From: Ampelomyces quisqualis
Taxonomy: Eukaryota > Ascomycota > Dothideomycetes > Pleosporales > Phaeosphaeriaceae
Length of the DNA: 64,000 nucleotides
Assembly: GCA_018398575.1 (NCBI GenBank)
Contig: JAGTXZ010000003.1
Coordinates: 3,038,001 to 3,102,000 of the forward strand
Reading direction: 5' to 3'
Position 1 is the stretch's first letter. Each line of letters opens with the position of its first letter. Below the pieces are notes generated by a model. It made no database searches and was not told the origin of the DNA. It was given only the letters and a program-made list of their open reading frames with translations. Of the stretch, positions 63,228 to 64,000 are shown one piece after another. A program made the position numbers and the translations under genes.

Positions 63228-64000
63228 TCAAGCTTTGAGCCTACGCTCCTCGCACTTGACACACACCGGATCCTGCGACTCGCCGCGAAGAAAGTATCTC
63301 CCATCCTGGAACGGACCAGAGCATTCCTAGTCTTCATTAGCACAACATGTCCAATCATCAAGACAACAAATCGAACTTACCACACAACAAAAGCACCCCG
63401 TGTGCCACTCCGCCCCGAGCGCTTTGACAACCGTATCCGTAACTGGCTTGCGGCACTTTTTACACTTTGTACTAAACCGATGCGTATGGCAATTGACACA
63501 CCACGCATATCCTTCCTTCTCGACAAACGGCGTGCTCGAATCGAACGGATCACCACACTGCGCGCAGAAAAAGTGTCCCGCATGCCACTCTGCACCACAG
63601 GCGACAATGACTTCGCCTTCGATGGGCGTTTTGCACGATTTGCATCGCGGCGAGAACAGTTCGTGGAAATCGAGATGGCAAAAGAAGCGCTGCGATTCAT
63701 CTGTGCCGTCTTCGTCTTCAAGGCGTGCCATGTCGTTGGGAGTAGGGTGCGTGGGGAGGAAGGCAATGTCCTCGCCGCGTTGACGTGCGCGGATACGCTC
63801 GATACGCTCGGCGAGTTTGTTGTCTGGCTCGGGGTAGAAAGCTACGCATTCAAGATGCTCGCCGCATTGGTAGCAGGCGAAGCATTCGGGGTGGAACCGG
63901 GAGCCTGCAGCTGAGACGATACGTCCAGCAATGGGTAAGGCGCACTGCGTACAAAGCGCACCAGAACGGACAGTGGTCGTCGGTGTCCAATGAGAGCGGT
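63228..64000 (-). CDS. LIM-domain protein with three LIM domains (5' end beyond window)
   Basis: Two exons seen, complement(63228..63326, 63381..>64000); the frame is open to the window edge, so the N-terminus is missing. LIM1 has CTQCALPIAG, HPECFACYQCGEHLE and FFCHLDFHELFSPRC, split by an unusual insertion of about 50 residues including NDMARLEDEDGTDESQ. LIM2 reads CKSCKTPIEGEVIVACGAEW, HAGHFFCAQCGDPF and WCVNCHTHRFSTKC. LIM3 reads CKKCRKPVTDTVVKALGAEW, HTGCFCCVECSGPF and PVCVKCEERRLKA. The last intron joins CCV to ECSGPF. The C-terminal LIM array resembles fungal paxillin-like proteins (Pxl1 type), which act in polarity and cytokinesis; that assignment is inferred. Confidence 0.85.

Overview
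This window is nuclear DNA of a filamentous ascomycete (Pezizomycotina; a dothideomycete is my guess). The evidence is gene-dense DNA with many 44-65 bp GT-AG introns carrying CTAAC/CTGAC-type branch sites, and fungus-specific genes: het-C, a Meu6-type PH protein, Ssn8 cyclin C, a Whi2-like BTB protein and the GCN20 ABC-F protein. I saw no rRNA, tRNA, intact transposon, CRISPR array, virus or plasmid. Exon boundaries were assigned by eye from splice signals, reading phase and family knowledge, and every multi-exon model given as complete adds up to a whole number of codons except where noted.

Layout. 1-8.2 kb: mitochondrial ribosomal protein uL23m, an uncharacterised HEXXH protein, a low-complexity protein and a UBTD/DC-UbP ubiquitin-like protein with an N-terminal MGCC lipidation motif. 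9.4-11.5 kb: a Meu6-type PH protein with a long tail of repeated SIFG-like motifs. 14-20 kb: mitochondrial-type tRNA(Ile)-lysidine synthase and Hsp10 in divergent orientation around a 296 bp promoter containing a perfect heat-shock element, then het-C. 21.9-30.7 kb: a small mitochondrial-type protein, a hypothetical protein, cyclin C (Ssn8) and a calcium-regulated SCaMC carrier. 31.4-37.5 kb: a Qc-SNARE and a RING/TRAF-type E3 (divergent pair), the mitochondrial SAM carrier and tRNA-splicing endonuclease subunit Sen54. 38.4-50.6 kb: a long charged coiled-coil protein, S-adenosylhomocysteine hydrolase (apparent one-base frameshift), histidinol-phosphatase, a Whi2-like BTB protein and Gcn20. 51.7-64 kb: a 1,140-residue disordered protein, a secreted sorbosone-dehydrogenase-like enzyme, an F-box protein, a GPI-anchored Cys-rich protein and a three-LIM-domain protein running off the right edge.

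The genes are mostly conserved housekeeping genes on both strands and do not form a single pathway or cluster. Two themes recur: mitochondrial function (uL23m, TilS, Hsp10, SCaMC, SAM carrier) and methyl metabolism (SAM carrier and SAH hydrolase about 6 kb apart). The observations most worth a second look are the SAH-hydrolase frameshift, the heat-shock element between Hsp10 and TilS, exons consisting only of the start codon in two genes, the HEXXH orphan protein, unexplained exon-like sequence at 3.0-3.5 kb, and conserved-looking modules in otherwise disordered proteins. I did not find convincing evidence of a wholly new multi-gene system.
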